Source of the DNA: Methanoculleus sp.
Lineage (GTDB): Archaea; Halobacteriota; Methanomicrobia; Methanomicrobiales; Methanoculleaceae
Reading direction: 5' to 3'
Assembly (NCBI RefSeq): GCF_030019085.1
Contig: NZ_JASEFJ010000001.1
Coordinates: 1-64,000 of the forward strand
DNA length: 64,000 nt
The notes under the pieces are model-generated. The model made no database searches, was not told the origin of the DNA, and worked only from the letters and a program-made list of their open reading frames with translations. The translations under genes were made by a program, and so were the position numbers. Positions 18,372-27,948 of the stretch are shown in pieces. Position 1 is the stretch's first letter. The number at the start of each line of letters is the position of its first letter.

Positions 18372-18766
18372 AGGCGATGCAGGCGAAGATCCCGCGTGCC
18401 CTTGCCACGGGCTCCAGGATGGTCTGCTCCGATAACACCGGTGCGCGGGTTGTGGAGGTTATCTCTGTCGACGGCTACCACGGTGTTCGGCGGCGGCAGC
18501 CCTGCCTGGGTATTGGCGATATAGCGACCGTGAGTGTTAAGAAAGGCACTCCCGATATGCGGCGCAAACTCGAGAAGGCGGTGGTCATCAGGCAGAAGAA
18601 GGAGATCCGTCGTCCAAACGGTATTCGGCTCTCGTTCGAGGACAACGCCATGGTGCTCATCAACGAGCGTGGAGAACCGAAGGGTACCGAGATCAAGGGC
18701 CCGGTTCCACGCGAGATCGCGGAGCGTTTCCCCAAGATCGCCTCCATGGCAACGATGATAGTGTAA
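18368..18766 (+). CDS. rpl14: Ribosomal protein uL14
   Basis: 132 residues. [17 protein letters not shown] and [16 protein letters not shown] are the family signature. It is a subunit-interface protein. The ATG lies inside the uS17 stop region (AATGA), so initiation is probably coupled. Confidence 0.97.
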   Translation: MKAMQAKIPRALATGSRMVCSDNTGARVVEVISVDGYHGVRRRQPCLGIGDIATVSVKKGTPDMRRKLEKAVVIRQKKEIRRPNGIRLSFEDNAMVLINERGEPKGTEIKGPVPREIAERFPKIASMATMIV

Positions 18767-18778
18767 GGTGTGGTAAGG

Positions 18779-19144
18779 ATGGTACGTATAAAAAGCAAAC
18801 AGCCAAGGAAACAGCGCAAGGCGCGTTACAACGCGCCAAACCACACCAGGGGCAGGTTCCTCAACGCATCTCTCTCTCCTGAACTCCGGGAGAAGTACAA
18901 CACCCGTCGGGTTCGCGTGGTCACCGGAGACACTGTGAAGGTTTTCCGGGGGGACTTCGCTGGCGATGAGGGTATCGTCGATGCGGTGGATATGAAGGCG
19001 TGTCGGCTGGTAGTGCACGGCGTGATGGTGACGAAAGCCGATGGGACCGAGGTTCCAAGACCGATCGATCCCTCAAACGTGCAGATCACGAAGCTCAACC
19101 TGAAAGACAGATTGCGTGAAGAGAGACTCGGAGGCCGAGCATAA
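18779..19144 (+). CDS. rpl24: Ribosomal protein uL24
   Basis: 121 residues, archaeal L24 (L26e-type). The KOW motif GDTVKVFRGDFAGDEG is clear. ATG 18779 has GGTG eight bases upstream; the in-frame GTG 18770 overlaps that site and is less likely. The stop overlaps the eS4 start by one base. Confidence 0.95.
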   Translation: MVRIKSKQPRKQRKARYNAPNHTRGRFLNASLSPELREKYNTRRVRVVTGDTVKVFRGDFAGDEGIVDAVDMKACRLVVHGVMVTKADGTEVPRPIDPSNVQITKLNLKDRLREERLGGRA

Positions 19145-19875
19145 TGTCCAGACATCTCAAGCGGTTGGTGGCGCCTGTTTCATGGCGTGTTCCGGCTAAA
19201 ACGAAAAAATTTGTCATGAAGACTGCTCCAGGCCCCCACAGCGCCGATGCCCTTCCGGTCGGTGTCTGGCTCCGTGAGCACCTTGGTATCGCCCGGAATG
19301 CTAGCGAGGTACGGAAGATCCTGCATCAGCGGGATGTCATCGTCAACGGTCGGGCCTGCAAGGATCCACAGATGGGTCTTGGTGTCTTTGACATAGTCTC
19401 GATCCCGAAGATCGGCAAGCATTATCGTATCCAGCTGGACAAGCGGGGCAACTACACCGCTGTTGAGATCTCTGCGGAGTCCGCAAAGACCCGTCTCTGC
19501 AGGATCCGGGGTAAGACGACCCTCACTGGAGGGAGGGTGCAGTTGAACCTTGGCTTTGGCGCAAACATTCTGGCCGACGCCACTTACAGGACAACAGACT
19601 CCATTGTGGTAACACTCGGAACAGATGGCGAGGAGCGTTTCCGGATCGTCGATCATTTCCCATTTGCAGAAGGGAACGTGGCAATGATCATAGGCGGGAA
19701 ACACTCTGGCAAGGTGGGCCGGATCGTCGAGATAATTAAAACTGCAAGTTCTGTTCCCAATCGTGTCATCCTGGTAGACGATTCAACCGATGAACGTTTC
19801 GAGACGATCGAGGACTACATCTTTATGGTTGGCCGCTCTGCGATTGCGCCTGAACTGGAGGTGGCCTCAGCATGA
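19144..19875 (+). CDS. rps4e: Ribosomal protein eS4
   Basis: 243 residues. SRHLKRLVAPVSW opens the protein; an S4-type RNA-binding domain (LHQRDVIVNGR) and a C-terminal KOW segment (GGKHSGKVGRI) follow. eS4 is specific to archaea and eukaryotes. It overlaps uL5 by 4 bp. Confidence 0.96.
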   Translation: MSRHLKRLVAPVSWRVPAKTKKFVMKTAPGPHSADALPVGVWLREHLGIARNASEVRKILHQRDVIVNGRACKDPQMGLGVFDIVSIPKIGKHYRIQLDKRGNYTAVEISAESAKTRLCRIRGKTTLTGGRVQLNLGFGANILADATYRTTDSIVVTLGTDGEERFRIVDHFPFAEGNVAMIIGGKHSGKVGRIVEIIKTASSVPNRVILVDDSTDERFETIEDYIFMVGRSAIAPELEVASA

Positions 19876-20378
19876 GTAATCCTATGCAGGATATCTACAT
19901 CGATAAGGTCGTTGTTCACATGGGTGTTGGCGAGAGCGGAGAGAGGCTGGTCAAGGCAGAGAAGATCATGCAGCAGATCACCGGCCAGAAACCTGTCCGC
20001 ACCATAGCGAAGCGGACTCAACCGGCGTTTGGTATCCGTAAAGGTGCACCCATAGGTTGCAAAGTTACACTACGCCGGGAGAACGCCGAGAAGTTCATCA
20101 CGACCGCCCTTGAGATAATCGACCGGCGACTGTCACCCACCCAGTTCGACCGGACCGGGAATGTCTCATTCGGGATAGAGGAGCATACCGATTTTCCTGG
20201 CATGTCCTACGATCCGATGGTCGGCATCTATGGGATGGACATAAACGTGGTGCTCGAACACAAGGGTGTGCGGGTTGCACGCAGGCGGGTCGAGCGAAGG
20301 AAGTTGTCAGAGACGCAGAAAGTGAGCAGAGATGAAGCAATCGCGTTCATGCGTGAGCGCTACCTGGTGGAGGTTTAA
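19872..20378 (+). CDS. rpl5: Ribosomal protein uL5
   Basis: 168 residues. DKVVVHMGVGESGERL and the RKGAPIGCKVTLR block mark archaeal L5, which binds 5S rRNA in the central protuberance. Starts within the eS4 stop (ATGA). Confidence 0.96.
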   Translation: MSNPMQDIYIDKVVVHMGVGESGERLVKAEKIMQQITGQKPVRTIAKRTQPAFGIRKGAPIGCKVTLRRENAEKFITTALEIIDRRLSPTQFDRTGNVSFGIEEHTDFPGMSYDPMVGIYGMDINVVLEHKGVRVARRRVERRKLSETQKVSRDEAIAFMRERYLVEV

Positions 20379-20381
20379 AGT

Positions 20382-20561
20382 ATGGCTGAAGGGTCAGGAG
20401 CGCCTGCATCAGGCAAGGGCGTTAAGAAATTCGGTCGTGGAGCGAACGAGTGCCGCATCTGTGGCCGCAAGCAAGGGCTTGTACGCAAGTATGGCATCTA
20501 CTTCTGCCGTCAGTGCTTCCGTGAGAATGCAAGGAAGATGGGTTTTAAGAAGCTGAACTAG
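20382..20561 (+). CDS. rps14: Ribosomal protein uS14 (zinc-binding)
   Basis: Short frame of 59 residues beginning [13 protein letters not shown]. The four zinc ligands are in CRICGRK and CRQC, and the protein ends RKMGFKKLN, both typical of uS14. It fills the gap between uL5 and uS8 exactly, with GGAGG just upstream inside the uL5 end. Confidence 0.96.
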   Translation: MAEGSGAPASGKGVKKFGRGANECRICGRKQGLVRKYGIYFCRQCFRENARKMGFKKLN

Positions 20562-20572
20562 AGGTGGAGAAT

Positions 20573-20965
20573 ATGGCACGACTGAATCCAATCGCCGACG
20601 CGATGTGTGCGATTAAAAATGCCAGTGACGCTGGAAAGAGCGAGGTCATTGTTGAGCCCGCCAGCAAGTTACTAGGTGCTATGCTCCGCGTCATGCAGGA
20701 AAACGGCTTTATCGACGGCTTTGAGTTTATCGATGATGGCCGTGGCGGCCAGTTCCGGGTCCAGATCTCCGGGACGATCAATAAATGTGGTGCGATCACC
20801 CCCAGGTTTCCGGTGGCGATGGCCGAGATGGAATACTGGGAGTCGCAGTATCTTCCGGCGAAGAACTTTGGTATCCTGATCATCTCGACCTCAAAAGGTG
20901 TAATTTCCCACACGCAGGCGCGGAATGAGGGTATCGGCGGAGAACTGCTTGGATACGTCTACTAA
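20573..20965 (+). CDS. rps8: Ribosomal protein uS8
   Basis: 130 residues; DAMCAIKNA near the N-terminus and the C-terminal [13 protein letters not shown] motif are characteristic. ATG 20573 is preceded by GAGGTGGAG at proper spacing, so the in-frame GTG at 20564 is part of the ribosome-binding site rather than the start. Confidence 0.96.
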   Translation: MARLNPIADAMCAIKNASDAGKSEVIVEPASKLLGAMLRVMQENGFIDGFEFIDDGRGGQFRVQISGTINKCGAITPRFPVAMAEMEYWESQYLPAKNFGILIISTSKGVISHTQARNEGIGGELLGYVY

Positions 20966-20979
20966 CGGAGGGCGAGAGT

Positions 20980-21504
20980 ATGGGAATAACACGAAAGGTC
21001 AGGATCCCTTCTGGCGTAAACGTCACGCTCGAAGGCGGTTTGCTCACTGTCTCCGGGCCAAAGGGCAGACTGATCCGCGATATACGCTTCCCGCAGATTG
21101 ACCTCGGCATCGAGGATGGCTGTATTGTCATCTCGACTGCGTCTGACAAGAAGCGGTTCCTTGCCATGAGCGGCACGCTTGAAGCTCACGCAAAGAACAT
21201 GATCCGGGGTGTTGTTGAGGGTTACGAGTACCGGATGAAAGTGGTCTACAGTCACTTTCCAATACAGCTCAAGTTACAGGGCGACCGTCTTGAGATCAAC
21301 AACTTCCTGGGTGAGAAACAACCAAGGGTTGCAAAGATCCTGGAAGGCGTCACAGTCAGGCTCGGGAACGATGAAGTGATCATCTCGGGTATTGACAAGG
21401 AGAAGGTTGGCAACACAGCCGCAAACATCGAGCATGCGACCAAGATCACGAAGCGTGATCCGAGGGTGTTCCAGGATGGTATATACATCACCGAGAGGGC
21501 GTGA
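20980..21504 (+). CDS. rpl6: Ribosomal protein uL6
   Basis: 174 residues, archaeal L6/L9e. It starts with an IPSGVNVTLEGG repeat strand and contains VSGPKGRL. GGAGGGCGAG precedes the ATG. The last codon overlaps an in-frame GTG of the next gene. Confidence 0.96.
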   Translation: MGITRKVRIPSGVNVTLEGGLLTVSGPKGRLIRDIRFPQIDLGIEDGCIVISTASDKKRFLAMSGTLEAHAKNMIRGVVEGYEYRMKVVYSHFPIQLKLQGDRLEINNFLGEKQPRVAKILEGVTVRLGNDEVIISGIDKEKVGNTAANIEHATKITKRDPRVFQDGIYITERA

Positions 21505-21509
21505 GAATC

Positions 21510-21941
21510 ATGGATGAGAGGAGAAGATTGATCCGCGTCCGCACCAGCCATAATAAGCCAGCCTTCAAGAGGCGTGGCCTTCATCGTAAGGTGAGACTTG
21601 CGGATGTCTGGAGGCGCCCACGTGGTCTGCACAACAAACAGAGACGACAGTTCTGGGCAAAAGGTGCTCTTCCAGGGCCGGGATATGGGAGTCCGACTGC
21701 GGTCCGTGGGATGCATCCGAGTGGTTATGAGGAGGTTCGTGTATTTTCACCTGCAGATCTTGAGGGATTGAACCCCATGACCCAGGCTGTCAGGATCGCG
21801 GCTTCTGTGGGTAACAGAAAGCGTGGTGTGATCCAGGATATGGCCATGGAGATGGGGTTAAAGGTGCTGAACGCAAAGGATCTCACCCCTCAGGTCGGGG
21901 AAGCCGTCGCAGCCGAAGAAGAGGTGAGCGAAGATGAGTGA
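21510..21941 (+). CDS. rpl32e: Ribosomal protein eL32
   Basis: 143 residues from ATG 21510. FKRRGLHRKVRLADVWRRPRG and the HPSGYEEVRV block identify eL32. GTG 21501, overlapping the uL6 stop, is an alternative start. The C-terminus is acidic. The end overlaps eL19 by 8 bp. Confidence 0.94.
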   Translation: MDERRRLIRVRTSHNKPAFKRRGLHRKVRLADVWRRPRGLHNKQRRQFWAKGALPGPGYGSPTAVRGMHPSGYEEVRVFSPADLEGLNPMTQAVRIAASVGNRKRGVIQDMAMEMGLKVLNAKDLTPQVGEAVAAEEEVSEDE

Positions 21942-22386
21942 TCTTGGTAACCAGAGACGAATGGCGGCCGCCATTCTCAAGTGCGGGGTCAACCGTGTCT
22001 GGTTCGATCCCGAACGACAGGCCGATATTGAGGCGGCGATATCCAGGAAGGATCTGCGGGAGCTCATTGGCGAAGGTGCGATCAGGGCAAACCCGGTGAA
22101 GGGGAACAGCCGTGGCAGGACAAGAGCCCGTATGGCGAAGCGTTCCTACGGTCATCGGAAAGGGCCAGGCCGACGGAAAGGTGCAGCCGGAGCACGGAAT
22201 CCCGGTAAACGTGCATGGATTCGAAGGATCCGGGCGCAACGCCGGATTTTGCGTGAGATGCGCGACGAAGGCCGGATCGACCGTAGTGTCTACCGCCTGA
22301 TGTACCGGCGTGCCTCTGGAGGACAGTTCCGGAGTGTAGCGCACCTGAAATCCCACGTTGATATCACGGCAGGAGGGATGGAATAA
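21934..22386 (+). CDS. rpl19e: Ribosomal protein eL19
   Basis: 150 residues, highly basic. NQRRMAAAILKCGVNRVWFDP and GHRKGPGRRKGA are typical. Begins within the eL32 end and shares its last base with the uL18 ATG. Confidence 0.96.
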   Translation: MSDLGNQRRMAAAILKCGVNRVWFDPERQADIEAAISRKDLRELIGEGAIRANPVKGNSRGRTRARMAKRSYGHRKGPGRRKGAAGARNPGKRAWIRRIRAQRRILREMRDEGRIDRSVYRLMYRRASGGQFRSVAHLKSHVDITAGGME

Positions 22387-22913
22387 TGGCAAGCGGTCCA
22401 CGTTACTTTGTGCCTTTCCGCAGAAGGCACGAGGGAAAGACCGATTACTACAAGCGGATGGCGCTTCTCTCATCCGGGCTGCCCAGGATGGTCGTTCGGA
22501 AGACAAACCGGCAGATCATCGTGCAGCTGGTCATCCCCGGGGTTGAGGGTGACCGCACCCTTGTGGCTGCCTACTCTACAGAACTTGCCGGCTACGGTTA
22601 TGAGGGATATGGAGCGAACACACCAGCAGCCTACCTTACAGGGATGTTGTTTGGGGTCAGGGCGCTGAACGCCGGCTATGACGAGGCGATCCTGGATATC
22701 GGGCTTGCCCGGGCGAAGCCAGGCGCGCGCGTCTTTGCCGCTCTCAAGGGGGCAGTTGATGTGGGTCTTAACGTTCCCTACGGGGAATCTATCCTCCCCT
22801 CCGACGAACGACTCAGGGGTGCTCACATTGCTGAGCATGATCCCGGCCGGGCCGGTAACCTGGTGGAGAACGTAGAGGCTGTGGCTCTGGCCATCAAGAA
22901 GGAGCTGGTGTGA
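22386..22913 (+). CDS. rpl18: Ribosomal protein uL18
   Basis: 175 residues. [18 protein letters not shown] and the C-terminal [18 protein letters not shown] match archaeal L18 (L5e), a 5S rRNA-binding protein. One-base overlap with eL19. Confidence 0.96.
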   Translation: MASGPRYFVPFRRRHEGKTDYYKRMALLSSGLPRMVVRKTNRQIIVQLVIPGVEGDRTLVAAYSTELAGYGYEGYGANTPAAYLTGMLFGVRALNAGYDEAILDIGLARAKPGARVFAALKGAVDVGLNVPYGESILPSDERLRGAHIAEHDPGRAGNLVENVEAVALAIKKELV

Positions 22914-22915
22914 AA

Positions 22916-23533
22916 ATGGCATACGTAGAGGAAGAATGGATTCCGCTCACCGGCCTCGGGCGCAGGGTCGCCGCTGGCGAGATCACCAGTATCGATGAGG
23001 TGCTCGCAAGTGGCAGGCCGATCAAGGAGCCCCAGATTGTCGATATCCTCCTACCCGATCTTGAGGACGAGGTGCTGGACATTAACATGGTCCAGCGTAT
23101 GACGGACTCGGGTCGCCGCGTGAAGTTCCGTACCATCGTGGTGGTCGGCAACCGGAACGGTTACGTGGGTTTTGGCCAGGGTAAGGATGTCCAGGTTGGT
23201 AACGCGATCCAGAAGGCAATTGTTGACGCAAAACTGAATCTCATAAAAGTCTCCCGTGGCTGCGGGAGCTGGGAGTGCGGTTGTGAGACTGCCCACTCGA
23301 TCCCCTTCGAGGTTACCGGGAAGGCGGGCAGCGTCCGTGTTACGTTGAAGCCTGCCCCGCAGGGTATCGGGCTGGTTACGGGGGACATCCCGAAGAAAGT
23401 GCTGGCGCTTGCCGGGATCAAGGATGTCTGGGCGTTTAATCGCGGACAGACCAGAACGACCATCAACTATGCGAAGGCAACGTTTGATGCGCTCCGGAAA
23501 ACGAACATGGTCAGGATTGGGGGTGCGGAGTGA
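22916..23533 (+). CDS. rps5: Ribosomal protein uS5
   Basis: 205 residues. [18 protein letters not shown] is the S5 double-stranded RNA-binding signature. ATG 22916 is preferred to GTG 22910, which overlaps the uL18 stop. uS5 helps form the mRNA entry channel. Confidence 0.96.
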   Translation: MAYVEEEWIPLTGLGRRVAAGEITSIDEVLASGRPIKEPQIVDILLPDLEDEVLDINMVQRMTDSGRRVKFRTIVVVGNRNGYVGFGQGKDVQVGNAIQKAIVDAKLNLIKVSRGCGSWECGCETAHSIPFEVTGKAGSVRVTLKPAPQGIGLVTGDIPKKVLALAGIKDVWAFNRGQTRTTINYAKATFDALRKTNMVRIGGAE

Positions 23534-23994
23534 TGTACGCGGTAGTACAGGTGCGCGGTGTGGTCAAGACCAACCGCGAGATCAGGGATACCCTGAAGAT
23601 GCTCCGCCTCCATCACGTCAACCACTGTGTTCTCGTGCCTGAAACGCCTGCGTATCAGGGCATGATCCGTAAGGTGAAGGATTTTGTGGCCTACGGTGAG
23701 GTGGATGAGGGGACCCTTGCCACGCTGCTGCGCACCCGTGGCAGGCTGACCGGCAACGAGAGGCTGACGGACGACTACATCCGTGAGCACACGCCCTATG
23801 CCGATATCGACGAGTTCGCGGCAGCTTTATGCAACGGCGAGACGAGTTTTGGTGATCTGGTGGAGATCAAGCCGGTTTTGCGGTTGCATCCACCTCGAAA
23901 GGGCTTTAAAACCGTCAAGCGAACCTTTCAGGAGGGTGGGGCTCTTGGTTACTACGGCCCCAGGATCAACGATCTCCTCTACAGGATGAGGTGA
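23533..23994 (+). CDS. rpl30: Ribosomal protein uL30
   Basis: 153 residues, the long archaeal L30 (L7e-type). VVQVRGVVKTNREIRDTL and HHVNHCVLVPETP are the key blocks. The ATG shares one base with the uS5 stop. Confidence 0.95.
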   Translation: MYAVVQVRGVVKTNREIRDTLKMLRLHHVNHCVLVPETPAYQGMIRKVKDFVAYGEVDEGTLATLLRTRGRLTGNERLTDDYIREHTPYADIDEFAAALCNGETSFGDLVEIKPVLRLHPPRKGFKTVKRTFQEGGALGYYGPRINDLLYRMR

Positions 23995-23999
23995 ATCTG

Positions 24000-24425
24000 A
24001 TGCCCGTAAACAAGAGATCTAAATACAGGGGTTCACGGACATGTGGCGGCGGTACGCACAAAAATCGGCGTGGCGCCGGTAACAGGGGTGGGCGCGGCAG
24101 AGCCGGGCAGCGTGATCATCGCTTCTCTCATTTCTACCTGAGGGGGGAGATATCCAACGGCAAGCATGGTTTTGTAAACAAGACATCCGTGCATGTATCC
24201 GCCATTGACGTTGGTGATATCGACCAGATGGCTGAGGCACTGGTTTGTGAAGGGCTTGCCACCCGGGAGGGTGATCTTATCACCATCGATGCCACCAAGA
24301 TCGGCATCGAGAAGGTTCTTGGCGGGGGACAGGTGACCCACAGGATGAGCATCTCCGCAAGGGCGTTCTCGGAACGGGCCAGGGCAAAGATCGAGGAGAT
24401 GGGCGGTCAGGCAACGACCGTCTGA
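24000..24425 (+). CDS. rpl15: Ribosomal protein uL15
   Basis: 141 residues; KYRGSRTCGGGTHKNRRGAG and the glycine/arginine-rich N-terminal arm are typical. ATG 24000 gives the normal MPVNKRSK start; GTG 23991 overlaps the uL30 stop. Confidence 0.95.
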   Translation: MPVNKRSKYRGSRTCGGGTHKNRRGAGNRGGRGRAGQRDHRFSHFYLRGEISNGKHGFVNKTSVHVSAIDVGDIDQMAEALVCEGLATREGDLITIDATKIGIEKVLGGGQVTHRMSISARAFSERARAKIEEMGGQATTV

Positions 24426-24445
24426 TCCTCATTTAAGGTGAAACC

Positions 24446-25879
24446 ATGGGAGATCTGCTGGACCGATTTGAACCCATCCTTGCAGCGATGCCTGCAGTCC
24501 GTAACCCGGAGGGGCATGTCCACTTTAAGAACAAACTTATGTGGACGGTTGCAATTCTGCTCCTCTACTTCGCGCTGACGAACATTGATATCTTTGGGCT
24601 CTCGCCGCAGTCACAGGATCTGTTCGGAATGTACCGTGCCCTGCTTGCCGGTGCGAGCGGTTCGCTTCTGCATCTTGGTATAGGGCCGATCGTCACTGCG
24701 TCGATCGTGCTGCAGCTGCTCAAGGGTGCCAATATCCTGCAGATCGATACCAGTGAAGCCCGCGGGCAGGTCATGTACATGGGCCTGCAGAAGATGCTCA
24801 TCTTCGTGATGATCGTGATCGAGGCACTCCCCATGATTGTAAGCGGGATGATGCTGCCCGACCCAACGGTGGCTGCGGAGTTCTTTGGCGGGAACACGTT
24901 CATGGTCTCGGTCCTGATCTTTCTCCAGATCTGCCTTGGGGGATTGCTGGTGGTCTTCATGGACGAGGTCGTCACCAAGTGGGGGATCGGTTCGGGTGTG
25001 GGGCTCTTCATCGTTGCAGGAGTCTCGCAGGGTCTCGTGAACGGGTTCCTTAACTGGCAGACGGGAACCGATCCCTTCCCGATAGGGTTCTTCCCGCGTC
25101 TGTTTGCGGTGGCGACGTCCGGGGTGAACTTCCTTGAGTATTTCGGGACGGATCTACTTGCCCTCATCACTACGATCGCCATCTTCATGATCATCGTGTA
25201 TGTTGAGTCGACCCGTATCGAGATCCCGCTCGCGCACACCGCTGTCCGGGGCGCCCGTGCGCGTTTCCCTGTGAAGCTCATTTACGCGAGCGTTCTCCCC
25301 ATGATCCTTGTCCGGGTGCTGCAGGCGAACATCCAGATGATCGGAATGTTCCTTTCTAACGCTGGGATCACGATACTTGGTGAGTTCCAGGGACAGGTGC
25401 CGGTGAACGGTCTGATGTGGTACATCGCTCCAATAAACCAGCCCCAGGACTGGATGTGGTGGATCTCTGACCTGGGTCACGCTCCCTGGGAGATCCTGCT
25501 TCGGATGGGAATAGATGTCGGTGTGATGGTCATCGGTGGCGCGATATTCGCGCTCTTCTGGGTCAAGACTGCAGGTCTCGACTCAAAGGCTGTGGCCCGG
25601 CAGATCCAGATGAGCGGGATGCAGATCCCGGGTTACCGGAGGAACGTCCAGGTGCTGGAGAAGTACCTGGACCGCTATATTCCCCGGATCACCATTATAG
25701 GTGGTGTCTTTATAGGCCTCCTCTCGGTCCTTGCAAACCTCCTGGGTGTGATCGGGGCGGTCGGCGGAACGGGATTGCTGCTTGCGGTGAGTATAACCTA
25801 CCGTCTGTACGAGGAGATTGCAAGCCAGCAGATCATGGAGATGTATCCGTTCATGCGCGGGTTCTTCGGGAAGGAGTAG
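24446..25879 (+). CDS. secY: Protein translocase subunit SecY
   Basis: 477 residues with ten hydrophobic helices. The GIGPIVTASIVLQLL plug/helix-2 region, the KWGIGSGVGLFI stretch of helix 4 and the RIEIPLAHTAVRG loop (ribosome contact) are all present. It forms the membrane channel for Sec export. AAGGTGA precedes the ATG. Last gene of the ribosomal block proper; adkA follows 226 bp later. Confidence 0.97.
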   Translation: MGDLLDRFEPILAAMPAVRNPEGHVHFKNKLMWTVAILLLYFALTNIDIFGLSPQSQDLFGMYRALLAGASGSLLHLGIGPIVTASIVLQLLKGANILQIDTSEARGQVMYMGLQKMLIFVMIVIEALPMIVSGMMLPDPTVAAEFFGGNTFMVSVLIFLQICLGGLLVVFMDEVVTKWGIGSGVGLFIVAGVSQGLVNGFLNWQTGTDPFPIGFFPRLFAVATSGVNFLEYFGTDLLALITTIAIFMIIVYVESTRIEIPLAHTAVRGARARFPVKLIYASVLPMILVRVLQANIQMIGMFLSNAGITILGEFQGQVPVNGLMWYIAPINQPQDWMWWISDLGHAPWEILLRMGIDVGVMVIGGAIFALFWVKTAGLDSKAVARQIQMSGMQIPGYRRNVQVLEKYLDRYIPRITIIGGVFIGLLSVLANLLGVIGAVGGTGLLLAVSITYRLYEEIASQQIMEMYPFMRGFFGKE

Positions 25880-26105
25880 TTTTGATGACCCTGTCCAGGG
25901 GAGGGGGCGGGGTCGGAAAACTCTCTCCTCCGGAGAGATCCTGAGTGAGTCTCACCCGAACCTGTTCCAACCACCTCTTCAAAACCGTGTAACGACATTT
26001 TTTCAGGTAGGCGGTGTGCTGGGGCGGGGGGTGTTCCGAAAGGCATTACTCTTCCGCGCACGGATTTATCTTGAAGCGAATGATACCCGGATGGGAGTGA
26101 TAACG

Positions 26106-26681
26106 TTGGGAAAGAAAGTTGTTGTAACCGGCGTCCCCGGTGTCGGGAAGACCACCGTCATCAACGGGGCGATGGAGAGGCTGGCGGCCGAGGGCATCGT
26201 GTATGAGGCCGTTAACTTCGGCACGTTCATGTTTGAGGTGGCCAGGAGGGAGAATCTGGTCACGGATCGCGATGAGATGCGAAAACTTGGTAAGGACGTC
26301 CAGAAACGCCTGCAGAAAGAGGCTGCCGCCGGTATTGCCGCCATGAGTGGAGATGCAAATATCATCATCGATACCCATAGCAGCGTCAAGACACCGACGG
26401 GGTTTCTTGCCGGACTGCCCGAATGGGTTCTCCGCGAACTGATGCCCGATATCGTTGTTCTGGTGGAGACCGATCCTGACCAGATTCTGATGCGTCGTCT
26501 GGGCGATCCTTCAAGAACCCGTGACATGGAGGGTTCACGCGCGATTGCTGAACACCAGGAATTTAACCGTTCTGTTGCCGCGGCATACGCGATGTACACC
26601 GGTTGTACCATTAAAATTGTCAGGAACGAGGATTTCCTGCTTGAGAAAGGCATCGACGACCTGGTGAGCGTTTTGAGGTAA
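26106..26681 (+). CDS. adkA: Archaeal adenylate kinase (AdkA), TTG start
   Basis: 191 residues from TTG 26106 (GKKVVVTGVPGVGKTT). Walker A is GVPGVGKTT and the DTHSSVKTP block matches the trimeric archaeal adenylate kinase family, which has about 192 residues. GGGAGTGATA (26093-26102) pairs well with the 16S 3' end and sits properly only for the TTG, so ATG 26091 and the much longer open frame starting at 25818 are rejected. It converts AMP plus ATP to 2 ADP. TTTATC near 26065 may be a private promoter. Confidence 0.92.
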   Translation: MGKKVVVTGVPGVGKTTVINGAMERLAAEGIVYEAVNFGTFMFEVARRENLVTDRDEMRKLGKDVQKRLQKEAAAGIAAMSGDANIIIDTHSSVKTPTGFLAGLPEWVLRELMPDIVVLVETDPDQILMRRLGDPSRTRDMEGSRAIAEHQEFNRSVAAAYAMYTGCTIKIVRNEDFLLEKGIDDLVSVLR

Positions 26682-26687
26682 CTCGAT

Positions 26688-27314
26688 ATGGTTGACCTGA
26701 AGAAGCATGCCCCCACGATCGCACTTCTCTTCACTCTGCTGGTCTTCCTCTCCTACAGTGTCAGCGCGGTACGTCTAACGATCGGTACAGCGATGGACGT
26801 GGTGCTTGGCCCCCTAATCGACCCTGAAGGGTTTGCGGTACCGTTTTTTGTCATGATTATCATCCTGTCGTGCCTGACCGGTCTGTATTCGTCGCTCGTC
26901 CAGAAGTACACCATCGATTATGAGAGGATGCAGGAGACGCAGGCGAAGGTGCGCGTCTTCCAGAAGGAGTTCCGGGAGGCGCAGTTATCCGGTGACGAGA
27001 AACGGATCAAGAAACTTCAGAAGAAACAGGAGCAGATGATGCAGGATCAACTCGAGGTCTCAAGGCAGCAGTTCGTCCCGATGGCGATCATCCTTCTGCT
27101 GACGGTGCCGATCTTCTTCTGGATCCTCCTGCGGCTACCGGTGGTTGGGGCAACGGCCGATATTGCAAGCGGGATCGTGATGCCGTTTGTGGGAGCGGTC
27201 AGCCTATCGGCCACTGTTCTCTGGTTTATACCTGCCTGGATCATCTGGTATATGCTATGTTCGCTTGCGATGAGCCAGGTGATCCGCAAGTCCCTTAACA
27301 TCGGGGGGATCTGA
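26688..27314 (+). CDS. DUF106 membrane protein, archaeal YidC/EMC3-like insertase
   Basis: 208 residues: an N-terminal hydrophobic segment, a second near 50-65, a charged coiled coil (about 78-125, with KKLQKKQEQMMQDQ) and two or three C-terminal membrane helices. This layout and the position after secY-adkA match DUF106, the archaeal member of the Oxa1/YidC/EMC3/TMCO1 superfamily that inserts membrane proteins. Starts 6 bp after adkA and shares one base with cmk. Confidence 0.9.
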   Translation: MVDLKKHAPTIALLFTLLVFLSYSVSAVRLTIGTAMDVVLGPLIDPEGFAVPFFVMIIILSCLTGLYSSLVQKYTIDYERMQETQAKVRVFQKEFREAQLSGDEKRIKKLQKKQEQMMQDQLEVSRQQFVPMAIILLLTVPIFFWILLRLPVVGATADIASGIVMPFVGAVSLSATVLWFIPAWIIWYMLCSLAMSQVIRKSLNIGGI

Positions 27315-27862
27315 TGCGTGTCACCATCAGCGGCCCGCCGGGGAGCGGGACAACGTCGCTTGCACGTTACCTTGCCGGAAAACATGGCTTCGCCCTTATA
27401 TCTGCCGGGGAGGTGTTCCGGCAACTTGCGCGGGAGCATGGTATGGATCTCGCGGCGTTTGGAAAGTACGCAGAGAGTGATCCTGCCGTCGATCGCATGA
27501 TCGATGCCCGACAGAAGGAGATCGGCGAGGCTGCCGATGATATCATCATCGAGGGTAGACTCTCGGGCTGGATGATAGAGAACGCTGTTCTCCGGATCTG
27601 GCTCACGGCGTCGCCTGAATGCCGGGCAAGGCGGATCGCAGAACGTGACGGGATGGATGAAGAGGCGGCCAGGGTCTATACCGAGAACAGGCAACGTTCG
27701 GAGGCGACACGCTACAGGAACTACTACAATATAGATATCGATGACCTCTCACCATATGATATCGTTCTATCGTCGGAGACTTTCGGCGTTGAGGCTCTCG
27801 GGGCCATTGTGGATACCGCGATCGAGTGTCTTCGGCGGCAAAGAGGCAACGTCGCGGTCTGA
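27314..27862 (+). CDS. cmk: Cytidylate kinase (archaeal)
   Basis: 182 residues. ISGPPGSGTTSLARYLA is the archaeal CMP-kinase P-loop (note Thr-Thr after Gly in place of Lys-Thr), and EGRLSGWM and RNYYNIDIDDLSPYD are family motifs. It phosphorylates CMP/dCMP. Last gene of the block; a CCCCAC/GTGGGG hairpin follows at 27925-27939. The usual archaeal followers (eL34, eL14, truB) are not present here. Confidence 0.93.
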   Translation: MRVTISGPPGSGTTSLARYLAGKHGFALISAGEVFRQLAREHGMDLAAFGKYAESDPAVDRMIDARQKEIGEAADDIIIEGRLSGWMIENAVLRIWLTASPECRARRIAERDGMDEEAARVYTENRQRSEATRYRNYYNIDIDDLSPYDIVLSSETFGVEALGAIVDTAIECLRRQRGNVAV

Positions 27863-27948
27863 GATCTCCTCAGAACCACTTTGCCCGGGAAACTCCTCTA
27901 TTCGTCTATCTCAGTAACCTTTTTCCCCACAGTGTGGGGCGTGCCTGT

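Noticed and set aside
25880-26090. Separate small gene between secY and adkA
   Set aside because: Frames on both strands are only extensions or shadows of the neighbours; no start signal.
25818-26105. Long N-terminal extension of adenylate kinase
   Set aside because: The extension overlaps secY in another frame; TTG 26106 has an excellent Shine-Dalgarno and gives the usual 191-residue enzyme.
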